Positions 1 to 11,363 of a stretch of DNA of 64,000 bases are shown here, one piece after another. This DNA comes from Rostratula benghalensis. Taxonomy: Eukaryota > Chordata > Aves > Charadriiformes > Rostratulidae. The notes under the pieces were generated by a model. It saw nothing but the letters and a program-made list of their open reading frames with translations, was not told the DNA's origin and did no database searches. The stretch spans positions 186,001 to 250,000 of the forward strand of contig VXAI01000372.1 of NCBI GenBank assembly GCA_013399305.1, in the 5' to 3' direction. The position numbers were made by a program, and so were the translations under genes. Positions within the stretch are counted from its first letter, which is position 1, and each line of letters starts with the position of its first letter.

Positions 1-3000
1 GATATTTAGTGTCTTTAAGTCAAAGTGAAGTGGGATGCTTTGGCCTTCTTGCAAAAGGCAGTCAGCTGCAAATGATATCAAGTACTAATATTCAGCAGTT
101 GCCTCAGAAAAAAAAAAAAAAAGAATATGGAATTCTTGATAAAATTGTCAGAGACTGGGGAGAGAGGAGGCAAGGGTGATGACCAGATAGTTCTCAATTT
201 GTTAAAAATTTCATCACAGGAGATGAGTAACTGCTCTGAAGTGAGACACTGACCTACAAGAGTAGCTTAAAAATCATGCAGATTTTATAAAGTGACACCC
301 TTCTAGTTCTTTTTTTCTTGTCTTTTGAGTAGCTAAATACTAATCACATTTCCAGGTTTTTACGGAGAGTAAGAAATCAGACTTTCAATTAGTCACATGA
401 CTCCAGGAAGTCAGAATTAAAGAAAAAATACTCAATAACAAATCCATGAGGATACTGACTCACTGAAAGTGCAGTCACACACAACTCTGAAAAAGCTGCA
501 CTATAATAGCAAAGAAGCAAAAATAATTGTTATACTCTCCATACTTTATAACCTAAAAAGGAGTGGAGAAAGCCCCAAAAGGTTGACTTCTCATGTTAAT
601 AATGCATGGATTATACTGACTTGTTCTCTCTGGTCTCTTCTTTTTCTCAGTCTCCCCTCTTTTGACTCCTTCTTTCTTAATTTTTTTTTTCTTTCTTCCT
701 CTTTCTCAGTGGTCTCTCTCCAAATTCAAAGGTGATGCTTTCCCTGTGTCCACCATCTTTGCTCCTCCTACCCTCTGCCCCAGCCCAGAGAGCCATAGAT
801 GGCTCCCACTGTCATCGTCAGACCCTTCCAACAACTGCAGCAGAGTCTGTGGCTGTATACTTAATAAACCGTAATCACATCCTGTGTTTGCTTTGACAAA
901 AAAATAAATGATCTTCTTCATTAGGCTTTTTTTCCCCCCCAAATATCATCTTCCTTTTGTGCCACCTTTTACCTTTACATGGCAAGACTGTTCACATTTT
1001 CCTGCACTTTCTCATACACTGCAATGACACAATGACACAAGAAATTATGACAAAGTCTGTTTTTTAAGGTTAGGCATTGAACATTTACTTGAGAACTGGA
1101 GAATGGTAATAAAATGAGTTGCATAAAAGCAATAACAACAATAATATTTTCTTTACATCTCAGATACCTCTCCCTGAGAAGTGAAACATTTTAAAATTCT
1201 TATCATGATCAATTTTTCTTAAAAGTGTCCATTCAGAAAATCTTTTCCCATTATTTAAACTTTGCGTTTGTGTTTCCTATTCAATATTTTTAATGGCCAT
1301 TTTTCTAATACTGTATTCACCTCAAGTGACATTAAGCTGATGTAATAGAGCCATTTTAATCAGTAACAATCAATTTTATTACTATGAAAACCTTAGAGAT
1401 AGAACATTAAATACATAGCATGTAATTAGTCTTGATAACACAAGCCTTCATCTTAGCAAATCAAATAAAATAAAAATGAAATTTAACAGCTATAAAAATC
1501 TATGGCATAAAGTAGGTGTGAATATACATGCTGTACATGCAACAGTATATAACTATGTTTCATTTAATCTACGCTCATAACTTATGTGAGGGCAAAGATG
1601 AGTTCTGGAAAGTCTTTGGAAATGTAGGAATGCCCCAAATGCAGAATAATTATGGAGAATAATCTACTTTATATGCTTACTGTATAAGCTACATTAGTAG
1701 CTGCATCTTAGCAGCTTAGAAGAGAATTCAGCCAGTGAGGAGTCTGCAAAATCACTTAACGAACATCCTTATTGATGCAATGAAACAAAGATGAAAAGCA
1801 GCACTGAGGAGAGCAGACTAAATATCCACTACCTAGCTAGTGATAAAAATAGAGTTTCCATCTCTGTATTTATTCACAGTGTAATTAATATCTGACATGA
1901 TTCTGCATCCTCTATGCCACCAAGGCTGGAAGTGTTTACAAACAACCATTAGTACTGTGTAAGAAGAGCAGGCTGGGCTCATAACAGCCTCCCCCATAGG
2001 CACAGACCAATATTTCTCCAGCAACCAGGAATTCCCTCTGAGGTCACCAGCAGCACACAGGCACTTCATTCTGTTTCTTACAAGGACCACGTCCTTGTGC
2101 AGATCATGTTAGCCCTCAAGCTGGAACACCTAGCAGGACTGAGGGGACTTGGTGATGAATTTTTCTTTTTCATTAGCCAGGGTTTGCTTTGTTTGATATT
2201 ATTTAGAAAATATAAATAATATTTCCACACTTAGTAATCATTCACTGGGGACATATTTAAGTTCCAATTTGTCAGTCTGGAGTTTTGCCACAGAGAGAGA
2301 AACAACAAGCTAGAAAAACAGGTTCTGAGACACAATCTTTCCAGCCAGGAATCAGCAGCCTCCTGCTCTAGCTTTCTCTCCTTGATTTCATGGCCAGGTA
2401 ACCTCCTGGTCCCAAAGAAATTCTCAGTTCATTTTTCAGATAGCCATTAATATTACTTTGTACTATTCTACCTCAGGGGAACTGAAGAGCTACCCCAAAA
2501 TCCAGAACAATTGACAATATTTTACTGACAACAGAAAATTGGGTTTTCTGATAAGCTTAAAAACTCTTCAAGGAAAATACATGAATTCACAAAGTCTTCC
2601 AATTTTAAATCATTTTCCCGGAGCATATTTTGATTCAACTTTCCAAAACAAGTTCTTCACTAAATTATATCTCTAAAAATAAGAAATATTTATTACTTTC
2701 CTCAAAATTTGTTACAAGAAAACAAAGCATTTCCTGACTAGTTCTAGTCAAGCATTCAGGCCATCATGAAGTCCTGGTTTGTCTCACTCTTCCCCATGTT
2801 AATCAGGAACCACTTTATAGCCAAGAGACTGTAATTACATCTGATGGAGCCCTTGGTATTTTGTCTAAAATATCTTTGCATCAACAACCCATTGCAGAAA
2901 CCTGCACCTGGATGCCGTGGAAAGCCTATGGCCCCAAAACAGATTCCAGTTCCAGATTTGGGAGTGATGCATGAGACTGTCAGGGTTAAGGAGATGGGGT

Positions 3001-6000
3001 TTCTTGAGGCTTTGGGTTGTGGCATCAAGCACATCACTCAGGGGCAGAAGAGCCTTGATCTCCAAGTCATGGTCATGGGATGAGACCTGGGGTCTTTGGA
3101 GTCAGAGTTTTCAAATGGTCTTACCAACTGCTGTCCCAGCCCTGGGCTAGATCCCTCCTGCAGGTTGCCCCAAAGCTGGTGGAACTGTGACAGTGGGACA
3201 GCCGAGTGGATTCGTCACTGATGGAGAGCTGGGGACTCTGAAAGCCAGAGTGGCTCTGGCTTCAACCCAGTGAAAAAATCTTGAGACACAAGCAGCTGCT
3301 ACCAGTGGTAGAACTGACAGGATCATCAATTTCTCTGAGAAGCTGCAGCATCTGGGGAACATATTTCATTTCAGAAACACTATGCATTGATGTGTCTGAA
3401 ACAGACTTTTCTTAGGTTTTCTGGTTCACATAAAGTACTGAGGACAGCTTGTTTTAGACTAAGAGAAAATAGAAAAGAAAAACCCCACAGTTTTCTGCCA
3501 CCTGGAAATCTTGAGGGTTTAGCTGTTGTCTATTTGCAATAGTGTATGTCTGACGGAAGGAAAGAATTGGGCTAGGAATCCTGCAGGATCAGCCTTATCC
3601 ATCCCTTCACTCTACCTTATTGCCCCTATGGCTGGGGTTGCTCAAAGCCCCACATAGGCTAGGTCAGCTCCAGCAAGTACAACGTATAGGCACGAACCAA
3701 GCCTTGTATTTCACTGAAATAATAGTGATTCATGTACAGTGACAAAATTTTCCCAAGACATTGCAAATCTCACAAGCCACAGATAAATGTTTAAAAAAAA
3801 CATTTAATACTTGAAACTGAATCCTCAATTCAAGGTGACCTTGGAATTTTTATTAATGCTTTGATCACATCCATGTCTATGAAATGACATGATTTGATTA
3901 CCATGTGTTACATCCTCACATTTACTCATACCTCAGAGGGCCTAATTTGTGCCTCTGATGTATTTCTGAAGTAATTTCTATGGAAAGATACTTTTTAAAA
4001 TTCCTTTAGGTGTATAAATTGTATTATTAATTCAACATACTACTTTTGCTCCATTGTTCCTTTTTTTTTTTCCTGCGGTTAGAATACGTGAGAGGAAATT
4101 TAAGCTGATGAGACGTTAGTGATACATCACCCCTGTATATCACTAAAAGAAACATTCTGTTCCCCATCTGGACCGTGTAAAGATAGGTGCTTGAATTCCT
4201 ACAGTTTGATATTTTGGGATGAAAATCCAGTGTCTGCCAAACTCAGTAGCAAAACTCTTACTGCTAGGGTAGAAACAATCCTAAAGAGCGACAACGAGGC
4301 ACCTCTGTTCGGCACATTGCTCTCTCCTGTTATCTGTGTAACACATGGAGTTTGCTGATATCTCAATATGCATAAAATATTCATTGACATGTTTTATGTG
4401 TGTCTGCATGTGCACTGCAGCTGGATGAACGCGTCATTATTCCAAGATCTTAACCCTTCTGTCTGATCACAAATTACCAGCCAAGGCAGTGATTTTCATC
4501 ACTTTTATTCTATTTTTCTTAAACATGCGATGGATCAGTTCAGGAATGCAAGCTGTATTTTGTAACTCGCTCACAAATAGTCTGTTCATGTCTGACTTGA
4601 TTCAAGAGAGAACGTAAACCTGTCCCCAGAAGGGGCTAGGCAAAATATAAAATATTTCCTTGCATAGTGACCTGTACATGCTAGCTGGATACAGCAGCTA
4701 AGTCACCTCAGCTTCACAAACAGACCTCACTGTTCCTTCACAGGGACCAAGGATAGAAAGGCTGTACTGGGAAGAGAGGTAACTTGCCTCCACCAGTGGC
4801 CTACAGCAAATATGTAGGGCACTACAACACTTCAGGAACCCTTTTCCAGTCAGTAGCCTGAACCTCAGACTTGCAGAGGTGCTTCACTGGTGCTTGATAT
4901 GGATGCATGGGTTTCTTTTCCATGAATTGTCTAGTCTCCCCATAAACTCATATGAACTTTCAGCAACTAGAATATCCTGCAGCAAGGAGTTCCTCAGCTT
5001 CATTTCATGTTACATGCAAAAACACTGACTTTCTTTATATGCACCACCCAAAAGGGTTGAAAACAGATAAAGCCTAAAAAAGTTTTAGGACCTATTTCAG
5101 ACTCTTGCATAGAAAAGTATATTGCTTTGCTGCCAGAGCGGTAGAAATAATACACTGTCAAAGGTGAGGGACAGTACATGTTCCCAGTTTTGTCACTGCC
5201 CATGTGTAGATCCATATGGATCTCACTCTTCCTTTCTGAACTAAACGACAAATAGAATTCAGAAAGGCCACAGTACCATTTGTTGTACACTTTCATGGAT
5301 AATTCTTTACTGTATATTTGCTACAATTTCTGCTTTCTGCAGAAATATAGATAGATAAAACCTCACTGGCTCGGCTGTTCACAGATAAACCAATAAGGAT
5401 GCAATTGCATACACTAGAAAATCAGACATTGAAACTTCAGTTGTTTTAGCTCATTTGGATGAACATACACAAATATATTTGTGTGGTATTTGCCTAATTC
5501 TAATATACATTCACATGCCTGTATACATTTCCCTATCAAGATACAGTAATTAGATCTATGAAATAAAAACAGCTAGGGTTTATGCCTTTCTCCCTCCCTT
5601 CCTCCTATTTACTATATTACTAGCTAGAAATGAACACTCAGCAACATGAGGAAACGGAGGAAGGGAAAGCTTTAAAAATGATCTGCTGATTTCTGTGTGC
5701 AGGGGATGAGATGTACAAAACCCTCTTCGGTAAAATGTAGTTCAGTGTACCAAATTGACTTGATAGACTGTGGTGACACTGTAATACACCTCTAGCTGCA
5801 GTCAGCACCACTCTAAGAGAGCAGTTATCACAATAGATGTTACCTCCCTCTGGAATCAGAACTCAAAGGAACAATGTTGATAACTTCATCCTGGGCCAAA
5901 ATAGTAGTTGCAAAGGGAAAGGCTAAACCTACACAGCAACTTTACCATGTGGGCTTTGTCTGAGACTAAGAAATATGATGAGTCAAACTTTCTATAACTT

Positions 6001-6167
6001 AAATGCTTGGGCTTTCAAATTAGCCATATTTGTTTATAAAAGATCTTCAAAGGAAATTGGGATGAATTCCCTTCTCCTGATCAGAATCCAGTGTCATTCA
6101 TTGTCCCATAAAACAAAGACACACTGCAGGATTGGAGGGAACCGCTGGAAGTTTGTTCAAAACCCAA

Positions 6168-6187
6168 GTGTGTGTGTGTGTGTATGT
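6168..6187. repeat. (GT)n microsatellite
   Basis: About eight uninterrupted GT units are followed by degenerate TA/TG units. It is an ordinary dinucleotide repeat and likely length-polymorphic. Confidence 0.85.
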
Positions 6188-6761
6188 ATACTTATAGACA
6201 AAGGAATTATTATTGGAAAACAGCTCTTGCTTTTTAAACAAAATCAGGCTTGTGAACTCCTCCACCAGGAATCAATATGCAAATACTGATAGAGATGTTA
6301 CCTAAGGTGCAAGCAAGATCAAAGCAGTGCTTGCAAAGCTCAGCTCCAATTCTTGGCAAAGGTGCTGATGGTGGAGAGGGATTAAAAATAAGTAGGGCAT
6401 AATAGCTCCAGCATGAAACTCCACTCCCTACAGGTAATGCACCAACCCACACAGAAGACTGCTGAAATGCTGAAACCAGCTAGACTGGCAGGCCTGATAG
6501 GGAAATGGAGTCCATCACACTGGAACTTCAAACAGGGTCAGATAGCATAATGATCTGCATGCCAGGGGGAGGGAAGGTAAGAGGATAGCAGAAGATCAGT
6601 TAACAGGGACTTTATATCTGGCTTGCTGCCAGAAGAGAGGTCAGAGGCAGAAAAGGACACAATGAAGGAGAAGAGGGAAGGCATTGTCCACTGGGAACTT
6701 GGGTTCTTGCAGTTCTCTGAAGGCTGTCATTCAACCTACTTCAGTATCTGCAGAATGTGCC

Positions 6762-6796
6762 AAAGAAAAAAAAAGGGGGGGGAGGGGGCGAGAAAA
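6762..6796. repeat. Purine-only tract with G8 and G5 runs
   Basis: An A9 run (6766-6774) passes directly into G8 (6775-6782), then A, then G5 (6784-6788). It is nearly pure purine on the + strand. Two G-runs are too few for an intramolecular G-quadruplex on their own, unless the G8 run contributes two or more strands. Simple low-complexity sequence is the safe reading. Confidence 0.75.
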
Positions 6797-6911
6797 GCAC
6801 TACTAGTGTTTTGGTTCACTGGTCTGTTTAGTTTTAGCTAAGGCTTCTTTACTTGATATTTAGTAAAACTTGCTGGTCTGAGTCACTAGCACTTTTAACA
6901 TCATATACCTG

Positions 6912-6931
6912 ATATATACATATATATATAA
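6912..6931. repeat. (TA)n microsatellite
   Basis: Alternating TA with one TACA interruption. Simple sequence with no other feature attached. Confidence 0.8.
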
Positions 6932-7371
6932 CTGTCTAAAAGAAGCTATAGACCATCCGTTTTCATCACATTATTTGAATCCCAACAACAGATTCCAGAT
7001 GCTCAAGCAAAAGATGAAAAGCGAAGACATTTCCCCTAGTAAAAGTACCCTTTATAGGTCTTTTCCTGGTACAGCCTCAGATGTGTAATAATGAGGCAGG
7101 TTTGCGGGCAGAAATGTCTTTAAAAAATAAATAAAGAAAACTCACACAAGCAGGCATGCAACTGGTGAAATCCCTGCAGATCATCTTCAGGTCTGAAACA
7201 GAAGGAAAAACTTCAGCCTAAGGAGATTCTGAGAACAAATGTCCTGAGATTCATTCAGTTGTGGGAATCATCTTGTCCCCTACTCTCTGATAAATGCATG
7301 CCAGTATTGAAAGCTTCCTGAATGACAAGCTAGATTAAAAGGCCTAAGGTGAGAGAAATTTACAGAGTATT

Positions 7372-7400
7372 AAAAAAAAAAAAGAAAGAAAGAAAGAAGA
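7372..7400. repeat. Poly-A passing into (GAAA)n
   Basis: Twelve A residues are followed by four GAAA units. This is a purine microsatellite, probably grown from an A-run. No retrotransposed gene body is recognisable on either side. Confidence 0.8.
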
Positions 7401-7819
7401 GTCATATTAGGCAATTCTCCTTTCATCTTGGAGGTCTCTTGCACCAAAGTGCTCCCAGCAGCACTTATAGAGAGTAAGAATTGAGCCTACATTCTAAGCA
7501 AGGTGTCAGGAAATAAATGTATGTTGCACCTTTTACATTTCTTCTCTCATTGTTCATATAATAATGAGCAAATCCTGTCACAGGACCCACAAGATTACGT
7601 TTCCCATCTGTTATAGACAGCACAGAGCAATGTTTTTACATTACCATGTAGGCTTCAGGAACTGTGTTCAGAGAAGTTTATTAGGAATGCACACTGACAG
7701 GCGATTCCAATTAAGCAACAGAGGAAAGTAAAAAAGCTGGAAGAGACTGCATTAAAAAGTTTGGCTCTGAGTCTTAATTTCCTGGAAAACTAGAATGTTT
7801 TGAGCTGGTTCTTTTCCAG

Positions 7820-7969
7820 GTGAAAATGCAGAGCTCTCGCCCAGTAAGGACAACATCAAGAGTGAGACTGAACATGCGGCCGTGCATTGTCTATTGTCCA
7901 ACAGAAATTAAAATCAGCCTCTTGTGCGATTTAGCACAGTTGATGGGTTTAATTTGCCAGAGCAGGAAG
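7820..7969 (+). other. Candidate internal exon, 150 nt, unidentified
   Basis: The block is preceded by a pyrimidine-rich acceptor (GGTTCTTTTCCAG ending at 7819), with a CTTAAT branch-point-like word upstream, and is followed by a strong donor (GGAAG/GTGAGA, GT at 7970-7971). It is 150 nt long, a multiple of three, and is open in the frame starting at 7820 for all 50 codons; the other two frames contain stops. It carries three CpGs (TCTCGCCC, TGCGGCCG) in an otherwise CpG-poor neighbourhood. The predicted peptide is basic near its start (residues such as RPVRTTSRVR) and matches no family I recognise. A non-coding exon or chance splice-like words are both possible. An alternative frame starting at 7822 reads 29 codons to a TAA at 7909-7911, which would make it a terminal exon; an AATAAA lies at 8413-8418. 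Confidence 0.22.
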
Positions 7970-7971
7970 GT

Positions 7972-8990
7972 GAGAGACACTGCTTGGAGAAGGGCTGAGT
8001 TTAGATTACACCTGGTAAACATGAAGGGCAGGGACCAGAGTGACAAGTCCAAACTGGGTATGCTGGAAATTAGCAAGCGAAATAGCAACAGGATGGGTCT
8101 GTCACCACTTTGCAGACTACCCTCTCCCACACTAGTCCCATGAGGACAGGTGACCTGAAAAGCATGAACTGTACCACACAGCCTATGATATTCACCTCCT
8201 CCTTTAGTCGCTGGTGCACTATGACATGGCTGACTCTTTGTCCTAATCTTGAAAGGAAACTGGCTCAGGAAGGGCCTCTGATATTAGCTCTCAGCTTCAG
8301 CTTTAATCACAAGCAATGGCTAAAGATCAAAACACCCTTTCCTAATCCCTTTTTCATGCATCTCCTCCATTTGACCTTTATGTATTTTCTACCTTTTATG
8401 TTCTGTTTAGCAAATAAAATAGAAAGCACCTAGTACAAATGGCCAGTATTGGTCATTCTCCAAAGCTATTGTGAACTTGTGAGATGCATCATCTCAAGGG
8501 CAACATCTCAAAAATGTAGCAATAGCAAAACTAACAATCACTCTACTGCTGGTTGAAGCAACAGACTGAAAAGGCCAGCGCTTAGCTTCACAAGTTCTCA
8601 ACCTCAATAGCAATACCTGGCCTAGATCCAAATTGTGCTTGCCCAAAAGCAAAAGAGATCGTAAGCAGGTACAGGTGTGACTACTAATGTCAGGCCTACA
8701 AGCAAGGGTGAGTAACAGCCAGTAAAATAAATGGAGGTATCAGTCTCCTCACAGGTTGTTTTTCCCACCCCCCTCTCCTTTTGGCAGATTAGTCTGGAAG
8801 GAAGCAGGAACAGGCTCCCAGAGCATGAGCAGCCCCAGTCCATCCCAGCTGACCTCCTCCTCCAAAACACTATTGTTATCTTCCAGCAAAGAAGGTGAAT
8901 CTTAAATAATTCTCTGCAATCACAAGAACGGGAACCTTGGCTACTGTTAGAATATGCTATTTTGATATTCTTTTTTATATTGCAAGTATA
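7972..8990. other. Anonymous DNA between candidate exon and CR1
   Basis: No repeat family or coding similarity was recognised. The one notable element is the AATAAA at 8413-8418, which has no independent support as a polyadenylation site. Confidence 0.55.
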
Positions 8991-9375
8991 ATTCATAGAA
9001 TAGTTTGGGTTGGAAGGGACCTTTAAAGGTCATCTAGTCCACCCCCCCTGCAATGAGCAAGGACATCTCCAAAGATCACATTGTTCAGAGTCAGGTCCAA
9101 CCTGACTTTGAGTATTTCCAGGGACAGGGCATCTGCCACCTCTCTGGGCAGCCTGTTCCAGTGTTTCACCACCTTCTTGGAAAAAAATTTCTCCCTTATA
9201 TTTAGTCTAAATCTACCCTTTTATCTAAAAGGGTAACGATGGTGAAGGTAACCTCTAAAAAGGTAACAATGACCCCTTGTCCTATCATAACAGGCCCTAC
9301 TAAAATGTTTATCTTCAATACCATTATTTGGTTTTGTCTTTTCATATGCCTTTAAGAAAAAGGCTGAAGATGGAT
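8991..9375 (-). mobile_element. CR1 LINE, 5'-truncated 3' end
   Basis: The copy is inserted in minus orientation. On the + strand it opens with the decayed terminal repeat (ATTCATAGAATAG) followed by GTTTGGGTTGGAAGGGACC, the usual reversed 3' end of avian CR1. Read on the minus strand it encodes the end of CR1 ORF2, including pieces such as KHWNRLPREVADALSLEI, which is the typical HWNRLPREVV..PSLEIF stretch. The copy is heavily 5'-truncated, as most avian CR1 copies are, and similarity fades near 9375. There is a small internal duplication at 9225-9271. The subfamily was not assigned. The element is dead: it lacks the endonuclease and most of the RT. Confidence 0.9.
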
Positions 9376-10749
9376 GTCTGAGCCAGAACCCAGCCAGGGG
9401 AAGTCTTTGCACTCAAAGTCTGTACCTGAGGTAGGTGTTATACATCACACAAGTGGCAGAATTCACATTGACATCTCTGTGACTCTGGGTCCTTTCCATG
9501 CTTTCACATTAAGTATGCCACATTCAGGTACACTCCTCAGTGAACCATATCTGAGATTTGAAACCACTGTTTGCCCCCTCAACAGCTGGTAATGCCAACA
9601 CTTCATGTTCACACACTAGCACCTACAGCTCTAGGAGTTTTTCTCAGAAAGAATGTTGTTTGTTAGCGCACACAAAAGCCCCAGAACAATTAAAGCCTTG
9701 CTCCCAGGGCAATGTAGGACTGAGCAGCCCTAGATCCCAAGCCTCCTCTTCACTCCTCTGCAACCACATGCTGTACAACTAGCACAAGGTCAGGCAAACA
9801 CTTCGTGGTCAGCAGTGGCCCAGCACACACCAGCAGAGTAGTCTGCAAGCAGGACATCCTGCAGCACAGAAATGGCAGTGAAAGCATTGTGGCTTCTCCA
9901 TATCAGTCGAGCACTCAGCAACCTCCCAACCCATTTTACAGACTGAGGAGAGCACAGGTTTGCCTGTGCCCCTTTCTAAACTGTCATAAACATCCCAGGG
10001 CTCGTGAGAGGAGCAATGCATTTCCCCCCTGACATCATGTCATACAGAGAGTCTAAAACAGAGACAAGAGAAGAGGTCACAGCCTTTACAGCTTCCTTCT
10101 TGAAATTTCACTTGGTGGGCAATCAACAGCAGTGCTTTTGAGGAAAGTTATACCATCAGAGAAGCTCCATCAAAGCAGACCCAGGGAGGCAGCTGCTTTA
10201 CCAGAAACAAATGTCACAGATTAGGAGGCTTTGTGCTTTGGCTTCCTGTGCCAGGCAGCAGAAGGCTGCAAGGGAAACTTGTTGGTCCCATGGGTATAAA
10301 ACTTTAAACCACTACTCGATCATGCGCTCCATCTGCATGTAAACCCATTCCAGGCTTCAAAGCAAGTGCTACACATGGCCTAGCTACACAATCAAGCTCC
10401 GTTCACAAAATCTGAGTTAAAAATTAACCAGTCTCAAAAGCAGGAGAGAAAGGAGGTCACCTGGCCAAGCTGTGAGCACAGGAGCAAAATGCTCCCAAGC
10501 AAACTTATTACACATAATGTGGTCACATATGTTCTCTAGCTAGAGCAGCCCCCTGGCTTCCTAGGAAAGGAGAGCAGATGTCTCTGAAATCAAATCACCT
10601 AAATGCCCTCTGGTTTTGGAGCATCACCTTTTTTTCCCTTGTTGCCAGATTTAAAAGTCCAATTTGTCAGGATAATATCCCCTACATGCATGGAGGCTTT
10701 CAAAGTTGAAGCATCCATCTCTTAGCAACAGGAGAGGCTTGAAGGATAC
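9376..10749. other. Anonymous DNA, no gene recognised
   Basis: Mixed-composition unique-looking sequence. Overlapping open frames up to about 75 codons occur on both strands around 9.8-10.0 kb, but none resembles a known protein or has clear splice borders. Confidence 0.55.
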
Positions 10750-10765
10750 TTTTTTTTTTTTTTTT
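10750..10765. repeat. T16 homopolymer
   Basis: Sixteen T residues on the + strand, about 40 bases from the GTAAGT donor word of the minus-strand candidate exon. In a minus-strand transcript this would be an A-run just inside the intron, so it would not act as a pyrimidine tract. Confidence 0.85.
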
Positions 10766-10799
10766 ACTTTCCCCTGATACCCACTGAGACATGTCAATT

Positions 10800-11157
10800 A
10801 CTTACATCTCTCCAAATAAAGATAAAGAACCAGACATCCCATCCAGATGAGGCAAAGAAGAGAACTCCACGTAGCAGGTAACGAAACGCCATTCCCTGGC
10901 ACAGGAGGAGCAGGCCAGGCAGGCTGCTGTATCCTTTTTGTCCTGTCCAGTGGCGCTGACTCCAGGGCCAGAGGTACACAGAGATGCTTGGTATCCAAAG
11001 CGAAGTGGCCGTGCCGCAGCCTGTCCTGGTGCGGGGTGGAGCGGAGCCAACTTTTGTGTCCGGTGAGGGAGGCTCTTGCCTACACACTCAGTTGCTGTGG
11101 CAACCAGGGTCAGCTGACTTCTGTACCCCATGGAGAGGGTGCACCTGTGGGGTGGGG
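10800..11157 (-). promoter_or_regulatory. CpG-rich block, possible promoter edge
   Basis: This segment holds about a dozen CpGs in roughly 350 bases (clusters near 10870-10892, 11000-11020, 11030-11045 and 11062). That is well above the surrounding DNA, which is nearly CpG-free over long stretches. It runs straight into an unsequenced gap. Gaps in bird assemblies often fall in GC-rich promoters and first exons, so the missing part may be richer still. Orientation is inferred only from the candidate minus-strand first exon inside the block. No TATA box or specific factor site is claimed. Confidence 0.3.
10806..10892 (-). CDS. Candidate first coding exon, unidentified
   Basis: On the minus strand an ATG (10892-10890) sits in a good Kozak context (G at -3, G at +4: GGGAATGGCG). 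It is followed by exactly 29 open codons and then a strong splice donor (GAGAGAT/GTAAGT, GT at 10805-10804), so the exon would end in phase 0. The predicted start is MAFRYLLRGVLFFASSGW and continues with mostly hydrophobic, aromatic residues (two FF and three W in all), as expected of a signal anchor or first membrane segment. The exon lies at the edge of the most CpG-rich part of the window. I do not recognise the protein. The next frame is also open and hydrophobic here, so the reading is uncertain, and a non-coding first exon fits equally well. Confidence 0.2.
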
Positions 11158-11363
11158 NNNNNNNNNNNNNNNNNNNNNNNNNNNNNNNNNNNNNNNNNNN
11201 NNNNNNNNNNNNNNNNNNNNNNNNNNNNNNNNNNNNNNNNNNNNNNNNNNNNNNNNNNNNNNNNNNNNNNNNNNNNNNNNNNNNNNNNNNNNNNNNNNNN
11301 NNNNNNNNNNNNNNNNNNNNNNNNNNNNNNNNNNNNNNNNNNNNNNNNNNNNNNNNNNNNNNN
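11158..11363. other. Assembly gap (206 N)
   Basis: A run of 206 N bases. GC-rich sequence flanks it on both sides (GGGGTGGGG immediately before; CpGs soon after), so a GC-rich or G-run-containing insert is the likely reason for the gap. Any open frame drawn across it is meaningless. Confidence 0.99.

Larger units (their letters stand above)
1..7371. other. Anonymous AT-rich DNA, no gene recognised
   Basis: No open frame here resembles a known protein, and none has convincing exon borders. Visible structure is limited to simple sequence: an A-run at 108-122, a pyrimidine-rich stretch around 640-720, an 8-bp tandem copy (AATGACAC twice, 1023-1038), and the simple repeats listed separately at 6.2, 6.8 and 6.9 kb. 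Part of it could be conserved non-coding DNA, especially the AT-rich 1.1-1.5 kb stretch, but that cannot be judged without alignment to other birds. Confidence 0.6.
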
